Assembly (NCBI GenBank): GCA_023389255.1
Contig: JAEWER010000006.1
Coordinates: forward strand, 1 to 24,466
DNA from: Bacillota bacterium
GTDB taxonomy: Bacteria > Bacillota > Clostridia > Saccharofermentanales > DTU023
Direction: 5' to 3'
DNA length: 24,466 nt
Below the pieces are notes generated by a model, which did not search any database, was not told where the DNA came from, and was given only the letters and a program-made list of their open reading frames with translations. Positions within the stretch are counted from its first letter, which is position 1. Each line of letters opens with the position of its first letter. Of this stretch, positions 9,258 to 16,851 are shown one piece after another. The translations under genes and the position numbers were made by a program.

Positions 9258-9486
9258 TTATTCATGTAGCATGAACTCAAAACAGACAATTGATTTTCTT
9301 ATGGCATAACGCTAATTGGTAAGGTTGGATTTTCAGGTAACTGATACAGAGAATTACTACAAATGTGGCATGGAAGTTGTGATAAAAATATGCTTTCTTG
9401 CAACTATAGTACAGATACAACTAGCAAGAGAGTTTAACTCATATAACCTATCATATTCACTATAAGGTCTAACTTTAATTTATAGC
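9258..9486 (+). other. Non-coding stretch between the PatB-like gene and the hslO terminator
   Basis: This 229-bp stretch contains no ORF longer than about 15 codons in a plausible context. It opens with a perfect 6-3-6 inverted repeat (TTCATG TAG CATGAA, 9261-9275) directly after the PatB-like gene. It has no T-run, so it is not a classical terminator. A second weak hairpin pairs TCTTGC with GCAAGA around 9396-9430. No T-box, riboswitch or tmRNA core was recognised. It could be a long leader, a small RNA ending at the terminator that follows, or simply a 3' UTR. Confidence 0.5.
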
Positions 9487-9516
9487 AAAGCACCAACTCA
9501 AGGGTTGGTGCTTTTT
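9487..9516 (+). terminator. Rho-independent terminator upstream of hslO
   Basis: An 11-bp perfect stem (AAAGCACCAAC pairs with GTTGGTGCTTT) encloses a 6-base loop and runs into five T residues. It probably ends the xylose/nhaC/PatB transcript. Its position, 36 bp before the hslO start, leaves little room for a separate promoter, so it might instead work as an attenuator for hslO-trpS. Confidence 0.88.
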
Positions 9517-9552
9517 GCCTGTAAAAATGTTTGATTTGTTAGTATAGAGGAG

Positions 9553-10485
9553 ATGGATACACAAGCACTTAAACAAGATTTATATCGTGAAGATAGTTAT
9601 GACAGAGAACAGGATGATTACCTTGTTCGTGGTACAGCTAAAAACGGCTTACTTCGCTGTGTAGCAGTAAGAACAGTTAGAGTTTGTGATACAGCGAGAA
9701 AGTACCACGATTTGTCGCCTATTGCCACAGTGGCTCTCGGCAGACTGATGACGGGTGCGCTGTTACTAGGTATCGACCAAAAAAATACCAGCGATCAGCT
9801 CTCGCTGGTTGTGCGTGGAAATGGTCCCATTGGTGGAATGACGGCGATAGCTGAACCTAAAGGTAAAGTCAGAGGATTAGTGGGTAACCCCCATACTGAA
9901 GCTGTGTATTTGCGTGAGGGCAAGTACAATGTAGGCGCAGTAGTAGGGCAAGGACAACTGACAGTTGTGCGTAATACTGGCTTAAAAGAGCCGTATGTCG
10001 GCTCCACCAATTTGGTTTCAGGTGAGATCGCCGAAGATTTAACTGCCTATTGTTTCTACTCAGAGCAGGTACCTACCATTTTAGCTCTAGGGGTTAAAGT
10101 GGAATCGAGCGGAGTTGTGGCTGCCGGAGGCTTATTGATTCAAGTAATGCCAGGAGCAACAGACGAGCTCTTAGATTGGTTAGAAAAAAGAGCAGCTGGC
10201 TTTCCTGATATAACGGATTTTGTGAGTGATGGGTTTAATCCGCATCAGTTGATCGATCTGTTTTTGGGTGATCCTGAATTAGAGTATGGCAGTAGTTATC
10301 CCGTCAGTTATCAGTGCGATTGCAGTAAAGAGCGTATGGAAAAGGCGTTGCTCACCTTAGGTGATACTGAACTACAGGAATTAGCACAAGATGAGCAAGG
10401 CATAACATTGGAATGTCATTTTTGTCCGCAAAAATATCACTTTAACCAAGAAGAGATTAAACAGTTACTAGCGAGAGGGAAATAA
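9553..10485 (+). CDS. hslO: Redox-regulated chaperone Hsp33
   Basis: Cytoplasmic holdase chaperone switched on by oxidation and unfolding. The 310-residue protein has the Hsp33 core from about residue 22 (DYLVRGTAKNGLLRCVAVRT) through the GNGPIGGM and GNPHTEAVYL motifs. Its C-terminal zinc redox switch has C255 and C257 (CDC) and C288 and C291 (CHFC). All four cysteines are present. The N-terminus carries an acidic, charged extension of about 20 residues not usual for the family. No other in-frame ATG, GTG or TTG exists between the upstream stop (TGA 9532-9534) and the core, so ATG 9553 is forced, even though the GAGG of its SD is only two bases away. trpS follows after one base. Confidence 0.95.
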   Translation: MDTQALKQDLYREDSYDREQDDYLVRGTAKNGLLRCVAVRTVRVCDTARKYHDLSPIATVALGRLMTGALLLGIDQKNTSDQLSLVVRGNGPIGGMTAIAEPKGKVRGLVGNPHTEAVYLREGKYNVGAVVGQGQLTVVRNTGLKEPYVGSTNLVSGEIAEDLTAYCFYSEQVPTILALGVKVESSGVVAAGGLLIQVMPGATDELLDWLEKRAAGFPDITDFVSDGFNPHQLIDLFLGDPELEYGSSYPVSYQCDCSKERMEKALLTLGDTELQELAQDEQGITLECHFCPQKYHFNQEEIKQLLARGK

Positions 10486-10486
10486 G

Positions 10487-11488
10487 ATGAAGCAAGATAT
10501 TGTACTAACTGGTGACAGACCCACAGGTAAGCTACATATAGGTCATTATGTGGGATCATTGAGAAAGCGCTTAGAACTACAAGAGACTTATGATAGACCT
10601 TATATCATGATCGCCGATATGCAGGCGTTAACAGATCATGCCCATAATCCGAGTTTAGTTAAAGAAAGTGTTTTGGCAGTAACCCGTGATTATTTAGCTT
10701 GTGGTCTTACCTTCGAAAAGAACAGAATTTTTATTCAATCATTGGTGCCAGAATTGACCGAGTTTACAGTGTTATATATGAACTTTGTCACTCTGGCTCG
10801 TCTGCTTCGCAATCCGACCGTTAAGAGCGAAATGAATCAAAAAGAATATGGCAACACTGTTCCCTCAGGTTTCTTGAACTACCCCATCAGTCAAGCCGCT
10901 GATATTACTGCCTTTAACGCTACCTTGGTTCCTGTAGGTGATGATCAATTACCCATGATTGAGCAAACCAATGAAATAGTGCGTCATATCAACCATCACT
11001 TCAATACAGATGTTTTGGTTGAATGTAAGGCGTTGCTCTCAACTGTAACCCGTCTGCCTGGAATTGATGGTTCAGCCAAGATGAGCAAATCACTGGGTAA
11101 CTGTATTTATTTATCTGATGATGCCGACACAGTCAGAAAAAAAGTGATGAGCATGTTCACTGATCCTGGTCATCTAAGAGTGGAGGATCCAGGTAAAGTT
11201 GAAGGAAATCCTGTTTTCACCTACCTAGATGCTTTTGATACTGATAAAGAAGGATTAGCAGAGTGGAAAGAGCATTATCAGCGTGGTGGATTAGGAGATG
11301 TCAAAGTAAAACGACGTTTAGAGACCTGCTTGCAGGCTGAACTGGAGCCGATTCGTGAGCGCAGAGAAGCCATAGCTCAGAACGATGAAGAGTTGATGCA
11401 AATACTGAAAAACAATAGTGAAGAAGCACGTAAGATTGCGAGCGAGAATTTACAAAAACTCAAAGCTGTTTTGGGAATCAACTACTAG
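10487..11488 (+). CDS. trpS: Tryptophanyl-tRNA synthetase
   Basis: Class I aminoacyl-tRNA synthetase charging tRNA-Trp. It has HIGH at residues 17-20 (TGDRPTGKLHIGHYVGSL) and KMSKS at 198-202 (GSAKMSKSLGN). Conserved TrpRS elements include LARLLRNPTVKSE, YPISQAADITAF and GDDQLPMIEQTNEI. The 333 residues are normal. The TGDRPTGKLHIGH form is the type seen in streptococci and several Clostridia rather than the Bacillus form. The start is one base after the hslO stop, with GAGAGGG as SD, so the two genes are surely co-transcribed. No T-box leader was seen upstream of the pair. Confidence 0.96.
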   Translation: MKQDIVLTGDRPTGKLHIGHYVGSLRKRLELQETYDRPYIMIADMQALTDHAHNPSLVKESVLAVTRDYLACGLTFEKNRIFIQSLVPELTEFTVLYMNFVTLARLLRNPTVKSEMNQKEYGNTVPSGFLNYPISQAADITAFNATLVPVGDDQLPMIEQTNEIVRHINHHFNTDVLVECKALLSTVTRLPGIDGSAKMSKSLGNCIYLSDDADTVRKKVMSMFTDPGHLRVEDPGKVEGNPVFTYLDAFDTDKEGLAEWKEHYQRGGLGDVKVKRRLETCLQAELEPIRERREAIAQNDEELMQILKNNSEEARKIASENLQKLKAVLGINY

Positions 11489-11493
11489 AACTG

Positions 11494-11502
11494 TGCTACA
11501 AT
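11494..11502 (+). promoter_or_regulatory. Extended -10 promoter for ahpC
   Basis: TGCTACAAT is an extended -10 element (TGn followed by TACAAT, 5 of 6 to consensus), located about 40 bp before the ahpC start and just after the trpS stop. No good -35 at 17 bp was seen, which is compatible with an extended -10. It would let ahpC and its reductase gene be transcribed separately from hslO-trpS. Confidence 0.6.
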
Positions 11503-11517
11503 TTAGACTCATTCTAA
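11503..11517 (+). promoter_or_regulatory. PerR-box-like operator overlapping the ahpC transcription start
   Basis: TTAGACTCATTCTAA is a 7-1-7 inverted repeat that matches the PerR box (TTATAATnATTATAA, known from Bacillus peroxide regulation) at 11 of 14 positions. Its outer symmetry extends to 8-1-8 at 11502-11518 with one mismatch. It lies directly downstream of the -10, where repressor binding would block initiation, and in front of a peroxiredoxin gene, the expected PerR target. The regulator itself is not in the window. Confidence 0.6.
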
Positions 11518-11541
11518 AACTGAGAATTCTGAGGAGGACTT

Positions 11542-12105
11542 ATGTCACAAATCAACAAGCAAGTCGGTGAGTTTGTAACTGACGCTTATCACAACAACGA
11601 GATCATTAAAATCTCTAGCGAAGACTTAAAAGGAAAGTGGTCAATTTTCTTCTTTTATCCTGCAGATTTTACTTTTGTTTGTCCTACAGAGCTAGCTGAT
11701 TTGGCTGAGCGTTACGATAAATTCCAAGAATTAAATACCGAGATTTATTCTGTATCTTGTGATAGTGCTTTCGTACATAAAGCATGGCATGACACATCGG
11801 ATACCATCAAGAAGTTGCAATATCCGATGATCGCTGATCCTACCGGAAAGATAGCACGTGATTTTGAAGTCTATATCGAAGAAGCAGGACAAGCTGAGCG
11901 TGGTAGCTTCATCGTTAATCCCGAGGGCAGAATTGTTTTCTATGAAGTCATTCAAGGAAGTGTTGGTCGCAATGCTGATGAATTATTGCGCAAATTAGAA
12001 GCCTGCCAATTCGTAGCTGAGCACGAGGGTGAAGTATGCCCCGCTAAGTGGGAGCCAGGCGCAAAAACTTTGAAGCCTAGCTTAGATTTAGTTGGTCAGC
12101 TGTAG
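11542..12105 (+). CDS. ahpC: Alkyl hydroperoxide reductase subunit C (2-Cys peroxiredoxin)
   Basis: Reduces H2O2 and organic hydroperoxides, using the neighbouring FAD-dependent reductase as electron source. It is a 187-residue typical 2-Cys peroxiredoxin. The peroxidatic cysteine is C47 in YPADFTFVCPTE, and the resolving cysteine is C166 in EVCPAKWEPG. The catalytic Pro/Thr of the PxxxTxxC motif are present. The C-terminus (KTLKPSLDLVGQL) is of AhpC type. The SD is strong (GAGGAGG). The reductase gene begins 7 bp downstream. Probably peroxide-inducible through the PerR-like box. Confidence 0.97.
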   Translation: MSQINKQVGEFVTDAYHNNEIIKISSEDLKGKWSIFFFYPADFTFVCPTELADLAERYDKFQELNTEIYSVSCDSAFVHKAWHDTSDTIKKLQYPMIADPTGKIARDFEVYIEEAGQAERGSFIVNPEGRIVFYEVIQGSVGRNADELLRKLEACQFVAEHEGEVCPAKWEPGAKTLKPSLDLVGQL

Positions 12106-12112
12106 AGGTTCT

Positions 12113-13759
12113 ATGGAGCAAAAATCATATCAAGATCTATACGATGTGGTTATTATTGGCGGCGGTCCTGCTGGTTTAACGGCCGCCATTTATTCCGCAC
12201 GTGCTAAACAAAAAACACTGTTATTAGAGAAAGAACGCATCGGCGGTCAAGTGGCACTAACGGCAGAAGTGATGAACTATCCTGGCGTGTATAAAACTTC
12301 AGGTGAATTACTGACTACTGAGATGGCTCGCCAAGCTGAAGGTTTTGGTGCAGAAATTAAGATTGCACAGGTTAAGTCTTTAGATCTTAAAGGTGAAATC
12401 AAGACAGTGACAACTGATTTCGCCACTTATCGCACCTTAACTGTTATCAATGCCATGGGTGTAAAACCACGTGTGCTTGGTTTCGAAGGAGAGCAAGAAT
12501 ACAAAGGACACGGCATTGCTTATTGCGCAACATGTGACGGTGAATTCTTTACTGGTAAAGATATTTTTGTTATTGGTGGCGGTCTCGCAGCAGCTGAAGA
12601 GGCAATGTTCTTAACACGCTATGGTAAATCGGTAACGATGTTGGTGCGTGAGCCAGAACTGATTTGTCCTGAGCCAATTATGGAAAAGGTTTATCAGCAC
12701 GAGCCAAAGATAACAGTGTATAAAAACACGGTGCCTGTTGCGGTCAAGGGTGGAGATATGCCCAATACCATTGTTTTCCGTAATACTGAAACAGGAGAAG
12801 AAACAACTTATACCAATGATACAGATATTATTGGTGTATTTATTTTTTCTGGTTATCTACCCAATACACAGTTGCTGGAAGGACAGGTTTCCTTAGATCG
12901 AGGCTATGTTGTTACCGATGAACTGATGCAAACTGATATCGCTGGTGTTTATGCAGTAGGCGATTTACGTATTAAAAACTTGCGCCAGGCGGTAACAGCT
13001 AGTAGTGATGGTGCTATTGCCAGCACTACAGCAAAAGCCTATATAGATGAGTTGCATGAGCGCTTAGGTATTCCCAGCCTAGTAACAGAAGTAAAAGCAC
13101 CTGCTCAAGTTACGCCAAGTACAACTAGCAAGCAAGAAAGTATAAATCAGCAAGCCGGTACCTTTATTGATGCGGAAATGATTCCACAACTACAGACTGT
13201 CTTTTCCCGTATTGATGCCGAAGTTACTATCTACGGCCATGTTAACAGCAGTGAATTATCACGTGAAATGCGCCAATTTTTAGCCGAGTTAGAGACAGTT
13301 GCTAATAATTGTCATACCGAATTGATTGAAATTGGTGCAGATGAAATCGCCTATATCACAGTCAAAGCTGGCGAAAAAGAATTGCCCTATCGCTTTAACG
13401 GCATTCCAGGGGGACATGAGTTTACCTCGTTTGTCTTAGCTTTGTACCACTTAGCTGGACCACAAAAGCCGTTACAAGCTGATTTGGTCACTAAGCTGGC
13501 AGGCTTAACTCAAACTCAGCACCTAGATGTGATTGTTTCACTGACTTGTACCAAATGCCCAGGATTGGTTAACAGCATCACTCACTTGATGAGTTATGCT
13601 CCTAATTTGAGCTTAACCGTGCACGATCTCAATCATGCGCCAGAACTAAAAGACAAGTATCATGTTATGTCCGTGCCGTGCATTGTCCTAAATGAAAGCA
13701 CAGTTGATTTCGGCTTAAAAGATGCAAGTGAATTGGTCGAGATGCTGACACAAAACTAA
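12113..13759 (+). CDS. AhpF-like FAD/NAD(P)H peroxiredoxin reductase with permuted domain order
   Basis: Passes electrons from NAD(P)H through FAD and disulfides to AhpC. The 548 residues are arranged in reverse of E. coli AhpF. Residues 1-315 are a thioredoxin-reductase module: FAD loop IIGGGPAGLTAA (14-25), redox C138/C141 (YCATCDGE), NAD(P) loop VIGGGLAAAEEA (153-164) and FAD-closing GVYAVGDLR. A flexible linker covers about 325-350. Residues 350-548 match the AhpF N-terminal double thioredoxin fold: GHEFTSFVLAL (434-444), redox C479/C482 (SLTCTKCP) and the cis-Pro element VMSVPCIVLN (518-527). The start 12113 was chosen because AGAGG lies four bases upstream and the FAD loop follows at the usual distance; an earlier ATG at 12092 lies inside ahpC. 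Partnership with AhpC is inferred from the 7-bp gap and the double-Trx module. No family symbol is given because standard ahpF has the other order. Confidence 0.92.
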   Translation: MEQKSYQDLYDVVIIGGGPAGLTAAIYSARAKQKTLLLEKERIGGQVALTAEVMNYPGVYKTSGELLTTEMARQAEGFGAEIKIAQVKSLDLKGEIKTVTTDFATYRTLTVINAMGVKPRVLGFEGEQEYKGHGIAYCATCDGEFFTGKDIFVIGGGLAAAEEAMFLTRYGKSVTMLVREPELICPEPIMEKVYQHEPKITVYKNTVPVAVKGGDMPNTIVFRNTETGEETTYTNDTDIIGVFIFSGYLPNTQLLEGQVSLDRGYVVTDELMQTDIAGVYAVGDLRIKNLRQAVTASSDGAIASTTAKAYIDELHERLGIPSLVTEVKAPAQVTPSTTSKQESINQQAGTFIDAEMIPQLQTVFSRIDAEVTIYGHVNSSELSREMRQFLAELETVANNCHTELIEIGADEIAYITVKAGEKELPYRFNGIPGGHEFTSFVLALYHLAGPQKPLQADLVTKLAGLTQTQHLDVIVSLTCTKCPGLVNSITHLMSYAPNLSLTVHDLNHAPELKDKYHVMSVPCIVLNESTVDFGLKDASELVEMLTQN

Positions 13760-13775
13760 CATAGCTTTTTGAGCA

Positions 13776-13789
13776 AGTTTCTAGAAACT
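13776..13789. repeat. 14-bp perfect palindrome before the shared terminator
   Basis: AGTTTCTAGAAACT reads the same on both strands and lies between the reductase gene stop and the terminator stem. It may extend the terminator structure or act as a small hairpin. No regulator is suggested for it. Confidence 0.5.
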
Positions 13790-13790
13790 A

Positions 13791-13819
13791 AAAGGCAGTT
13801 TAAAATGAACTGCCTTTTT
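13791..13819. terminator. Bidirectional terminator between the AhpF-like gene and ispF
   Basis: A 10-bp perfect stem (AAAGGCAGTT with AACTGCCTTT) and 7-base loop run into TTTTT on the plus strand and TTTTAG on the minus strand. The two transcription units converge here, so it probably ends both. Confidence 0.85.
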
Positions 13820-13840
13820 GCATAAATTCTTAATAAAACC

Positions 13841-14326
13841 TTATTTCTCACGAGCTGAGAGTAAGCAGATACATTCCATACCCTCACCTCTTCCCATACC
13901 AGTTAAGCCCTCGCCAGTAGTGCAGGTAATAGTTACATCTGTTAGCGGTAAATTGACCAAATTTGCTATAGATTGACGGATAGCAGGTAAGTGGTGCAAT
14001 AATTTAGGTTTTTTAGCTTGAATGGAGCAACTAATAAAAGTTAATTGCCAGCGATTTTGTGTAGCTAAATCAGTTAAAGCCAGTTCTAAATAGGCTTTGC
14101 TATCGGTGGTCCCAGCAGCACATAAACGATCGGCAGCTGCGCCTAAAATAGGGGTGCCAGTTAAGCCAGAAATAGCATTAGTTAAAGCATGTAAAACAAC
14201 ATCAGCATCGCTATTCCCATCTAAGCCAAGTTCTCCAGGAATGGTGTAACCTCCCAGTACTAAGGTTTTATCACCAGAGCTGATAAAGCGATGGCTATCT
14301 TGACCGATTGTAGTCACACAACGCAT
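13841..14326 (-). CDS. ispF: 2-C-methyl-D-erythritol 2,4-cyclodiphosphate synthase, variant type
   Basis: Fifth step of the MEP isoprenoid pathway. The 161 residues keep the N-terminal metal site D10 and H12 (IGQDSHRF), the SDADVVLHA block with D40 and H46, and the C-terminal CTTGEGLTGMGRGEGM motif. The usual phosphate-binding loop (DIG followed by a FPDTD stretch) is replaced by LTGTPILGAAADRLC and a TTDSKAYLELA helix. I recall a similar PILG loop in some other bacterial IspF proteins, so this is more likely a subfamily than decay. The ATG shares one base with the stop of the TPR gene (TAATG), with AGGAG upstream in that gene. Other MEP genes are not in the window. Confidence 0.88.
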   Translation of the reverse strand: MRCVTTIGQDSHRFISSGDKTLVLGGYTIPGELGLDGNSDADVVLHALTNAISGLTGTPILGAAADRLCAAGTTDSKAYLELALTDLATQNRWQLTFISCSIQAKKPKLLHHLPAIRQSIANLVNLPLTDVTITCTTGEGLTGMGRGEGMECICLLSAREK

Positions 14327-15066
14327 TAAAGTTCTCCTATCAGCTCATCAATTTTGGCAAGCATTTTTTGACAACCAGAACGTGATCCTTTTTCTTTTTG
14401 GAAAATATCTTCAAAAGCGTTGATCAATTTTAAAACAGAAGCCACGCCTGCTTTATTGCCAGATTGTTTGAAGCTTTCGTAACCTTGACGGAAAGTTTTA
14501 AGGGCATCTTTTTTCTTGTTTTGAATCATATTGAGTTTGCCTAAAGCAATAAGTGCATTACCTTTGGCATTGTGGTTGTTATTGGGACCTGCATAAGTTA
14601 TAGCATGACCCAAATAAACTCTAGCATCCGAGAACTCTTCTAAATGCAACATGATCAAACCTTGCTGATAGTAGTTCTCCGATAAAAATGAAAAGTAATT
14701 GGCAAACTCTGAACTCAATTTAGTCAATTCCTTGCGAAAATAGCCCAGTGCTTGATCGTAATTCTGACGCTGGATTTCGAGCAAACCTTGCTGATGCAAA
14801 GTTTTGGCGAGCTCGGGTAATTTATCTCTGATTTCAGCTTTCTTATAGGCTTCATCATAATGTGCACTGGCTTGCTGAAATTCTCCCAACCGAGTGTAGT
14901 ACTTACCTAAAGTTAGCCAGACATCAGCCTGCTGATCTGGAGATAGTTTTTTTTCTGCCTTAAGCGGTAGCAACAGGTCGATTGCCTGTTGCCACTCACT
15001 TTGACTAGCTAATTCTTTAGCCTGATCAATGATCGGCTGAAATTTGTTCATCGGTGTAGTGTTCAT
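14326..15066 (-). CDS. Tetratricopeptide-repeat protein
   Basis: A 246-residue protein made mostly of TPR-like helix pairs: AKELASQSEWQQAIDLLLPL, then repeated units with the W/L/G/Y/A/F/A/Y spacing, such as YTRLGEFQQASAHYDEAYKK, LEIQRQNYDQALGYFRKE, and HLEEFSDARVYLGHAI. TPR domains bind other proteins. No signal peptide or membrane segment is visible, so it is probably cytoplasmic. It lies 9 bp after the ABC permease and overlaps the ispF start by one base. A plausible role is an accessory or adaptor for the exporter, but nothing in the sequence names the partner. A second Met at residue 6 is an alternative start. Confidence 0.8.
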   Translation of the reverse strand: MNTTPMNKFQPIIDQAKELASQSEWQQAIDLLLPLKAEKKLSPDQQADVWLTLGKYYTRLGEFQQASAHYDEAYKKAEIRDKLPELAKTLHQQGLLEIQRQNYDQALGYFRKELTKLSSEFANYFSFLSENYYQQGLIMLHLEEFSDARVYLGHAITYAGPNNNHNAKGNALIALGKLNMIQNKKKDALKTFRQGYESFKQSGNKAGVASVLKLINAFEDIFQKEKGSRSGCQKMLAKIDELIGEL

Positions 15067-15075
15067 TGATACCTA

Positions 15076-16851
15076 CTATGCACAAGTTTTCTCTAGTTTT
15101 TTGATGGCAAGTATTTTGTAAGCAGTAAAGAAGCCCACGCTTATTACCAAGTTAAGGACACTGAAAATGGTAAACATAGTCTGACTGCTTATCTCAGCAG
15201 ATCTGTACAAGTAATAGCAAGGAATTTGTGAGAGAGCTAGAGGTATACTCAGCAAAATCAATGCACGGAAGAATACGCCAAAACGCATTTTGAGCTGTTG
15301 GTAACTACTCCAGTTCAATAGTGGATTGATGATATCAGCGAACAGGGTAGCTGCGACACTCATCGAACTGAAAGCAATATAAACCACGATTAAATAGAGC
15401 AGTAAGTACCATTTAAGTCCTATAATCAAGCAGATCAAAACTAATAAGCTGAATACAACTCCGTTGAGCAATAACTCACACAGCCAAAATTTGCTAAACC
15501 AATAGGTATTCAAGCTAATAGGTAAACGCTTGATTAAATTGATGCGCAAATTATCACGGGTAAAGGAACTCATACACAGCTGAGAAGAGATGCTATTGAA
15601 AGCGCAGATACCAGCAATCACCATGGAGCCAATAGCAAACACGGGGATGAAGTAGGGCGAATCAAAAGTGAGGGTTGCAGTTGATTTCCTGATGCCGGAA
15701 AATAGATCGCCGAAGCGTTGACCTCCCTCCGTTAGCGCCACGTACAGACCATAGCCAGAAGATCCCAAGAGGATCAAGGGCAAGATAAGGCTGGGCATTA
15801 ATGCATCGATAAGTAGCATTGTTTCGTTTTTGATGGTGTCAAAATCAGCCTGCATGAGTGATTTGAGTATGCTACGCTTTTTGATCTGCTTGTGTAATTC
15901 GCGAGGAAGCATACCACTTTGATCATAAGAGAGTTTAAGTTTTTTACGATTACTATCGCCATTTTGAAAAGAGTTGTAGACAGAGAAGAAGATGTTACCT
16001 AGCACGAATTGACTGACAACAGTTAAAGCGATAGTGGCTATCAGTGCAATGCTACCCCACATGGCAATGCTTGTAGGAGCAAACCCCCCTGATGCCATTT
16101 GGAAATAGCAAAAGGCAGGGAAGCCAAGAATGAATAAGTATGATTTGCCAGATAATTCCACTAGTTCAGATACTGTGGTAATCGGTTGTCTTGCACTGTC
16201 TATTGACGTCCTTAAGGACATTACCATAATACCCAGGATCGTGATTATAACCAGCAATATCTGTAGGTAGTGCGACAGTTTTTTCTTATTTTTTACTGGT
16301 ATGATGCGCAATGAGAGTACTGCTAGCAAACTGAAAATAGAACCTACAAACAGTGGTAATAACAATATTGTTAAGGCTGAGAGTACATACTCAATGATCG
16401 ATGCTTGTGTATGGAATAACCCACCGAATAACACTGACAGAGCGAAGAAAGATAGCATATAGCTAGGCAAGTAGCCGAAAAGACTTTTGGCTCTAGCAAT
16501 GTTGCTGACTTTGAGTGGCAGAGTCAGATAGAGATCGGTGTCGTTCGAGGTAAACATAAAGCTGAACACAGTAAACACAGTACCCATGAAAGTAAACAGG
16601 ATGGCATAACGAAAGGAAGCGATACTTGCCTCCGGTGTATAGTTCATCAGTCTACCCTGAGTCCAACCAATGAAGCCAAGATAAGCAAAGATCAAAATTA
16701 TCATCACTAACTTGCCAGATTTGTTTTTGATATTGCTGAGTAAGCCAGATTTTGAACGCTTAGATAAGCCAGAAGCTGGGTTGTACTGCATCTGTTTAAG
16801 CAACAGATAAATTTCGCGTATATCAGAACGCAAACTTCCATTTCTAGGCAT
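15076..16851 (-). CDS. ABC-2-type exporter permease, two-half architecture
   Basis: Membrane component of an ABC exporter, 591 residues with roughly 12 or more hydrophobic segments and a hydrophilic stretch around 290-340. Two similar elements suggest an internal duplication: a loop with LYLTLPLKVSNIARAKSL in the first half, and IKRLPISLNTYWFSKFW in the second. Both follow the LP-x-S pattern seen in ABC-2 permeases of this size. The cargo cannot be read from the sequence. It overlaps the ATPase gene by 8 bp, and its SD (GAGGTGA) lies in that gene, so they are translationally coupled. The TPR gene follows. No peptide-processing, bacteriocin or two-component genes are adjacent. Confidence 0.82.
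   Translation of the reverse strand: MPRNGSLRSDIREIYLLLKQMQYNPASGLSKRSKSGLLSNIKNKSGKLVMIILIFAYLGFIGWTQGRLMNYTPEASIASFRYAILFTFMGTVFTVFSFMFTSNDTDLYLTLPLKVSNIARAKSLFGYLPSYMLSFFALSVLFGGLFHTQASIIEYVLSALTILLLPLFVGSIFSLLAVLSLRIIPVKNKKKLSHYLQILLVIITILGIMVMSLRTSIDSARQPITTVSELVELSGKSYLFILGFPAFCYFQMASGGFAPTSIAMWGSIALIATIALTVVSQFVLGNIFFSVYNSFQNGDSNRKKLKLSYDQSGMLPRELHKQIKKRSILKSLMQADFDTIKNETMLLIDALMPSLILPLILLGSSGYGLYVALTEGGQRFGDLFSGIRKSTATLTFDSPYFIPVFAIGSMVIAGICAFNSISSQLCMSSFTRDNLRINLIKRLPISLNTYWFSKFWLCELLLNGVVFSLLVLICLIIGLKWYLLLYLIVVYIAFSSMSVAATLFADIINPLLNWSSYQQLKMRFGVFFRALILLSIPLALSQIPCYYLYRSAEISSQTMFTIFSVLNLVISVGFFTAYKILAIKKLEKTCA

Noticed and set aside
9258..9552. Possible T-box leader for hslO-trpS
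   Set aside because: No AGGGTGGTACCGCG-like antiterminator bulge or Trp specifier hairpin was found before the terminator.
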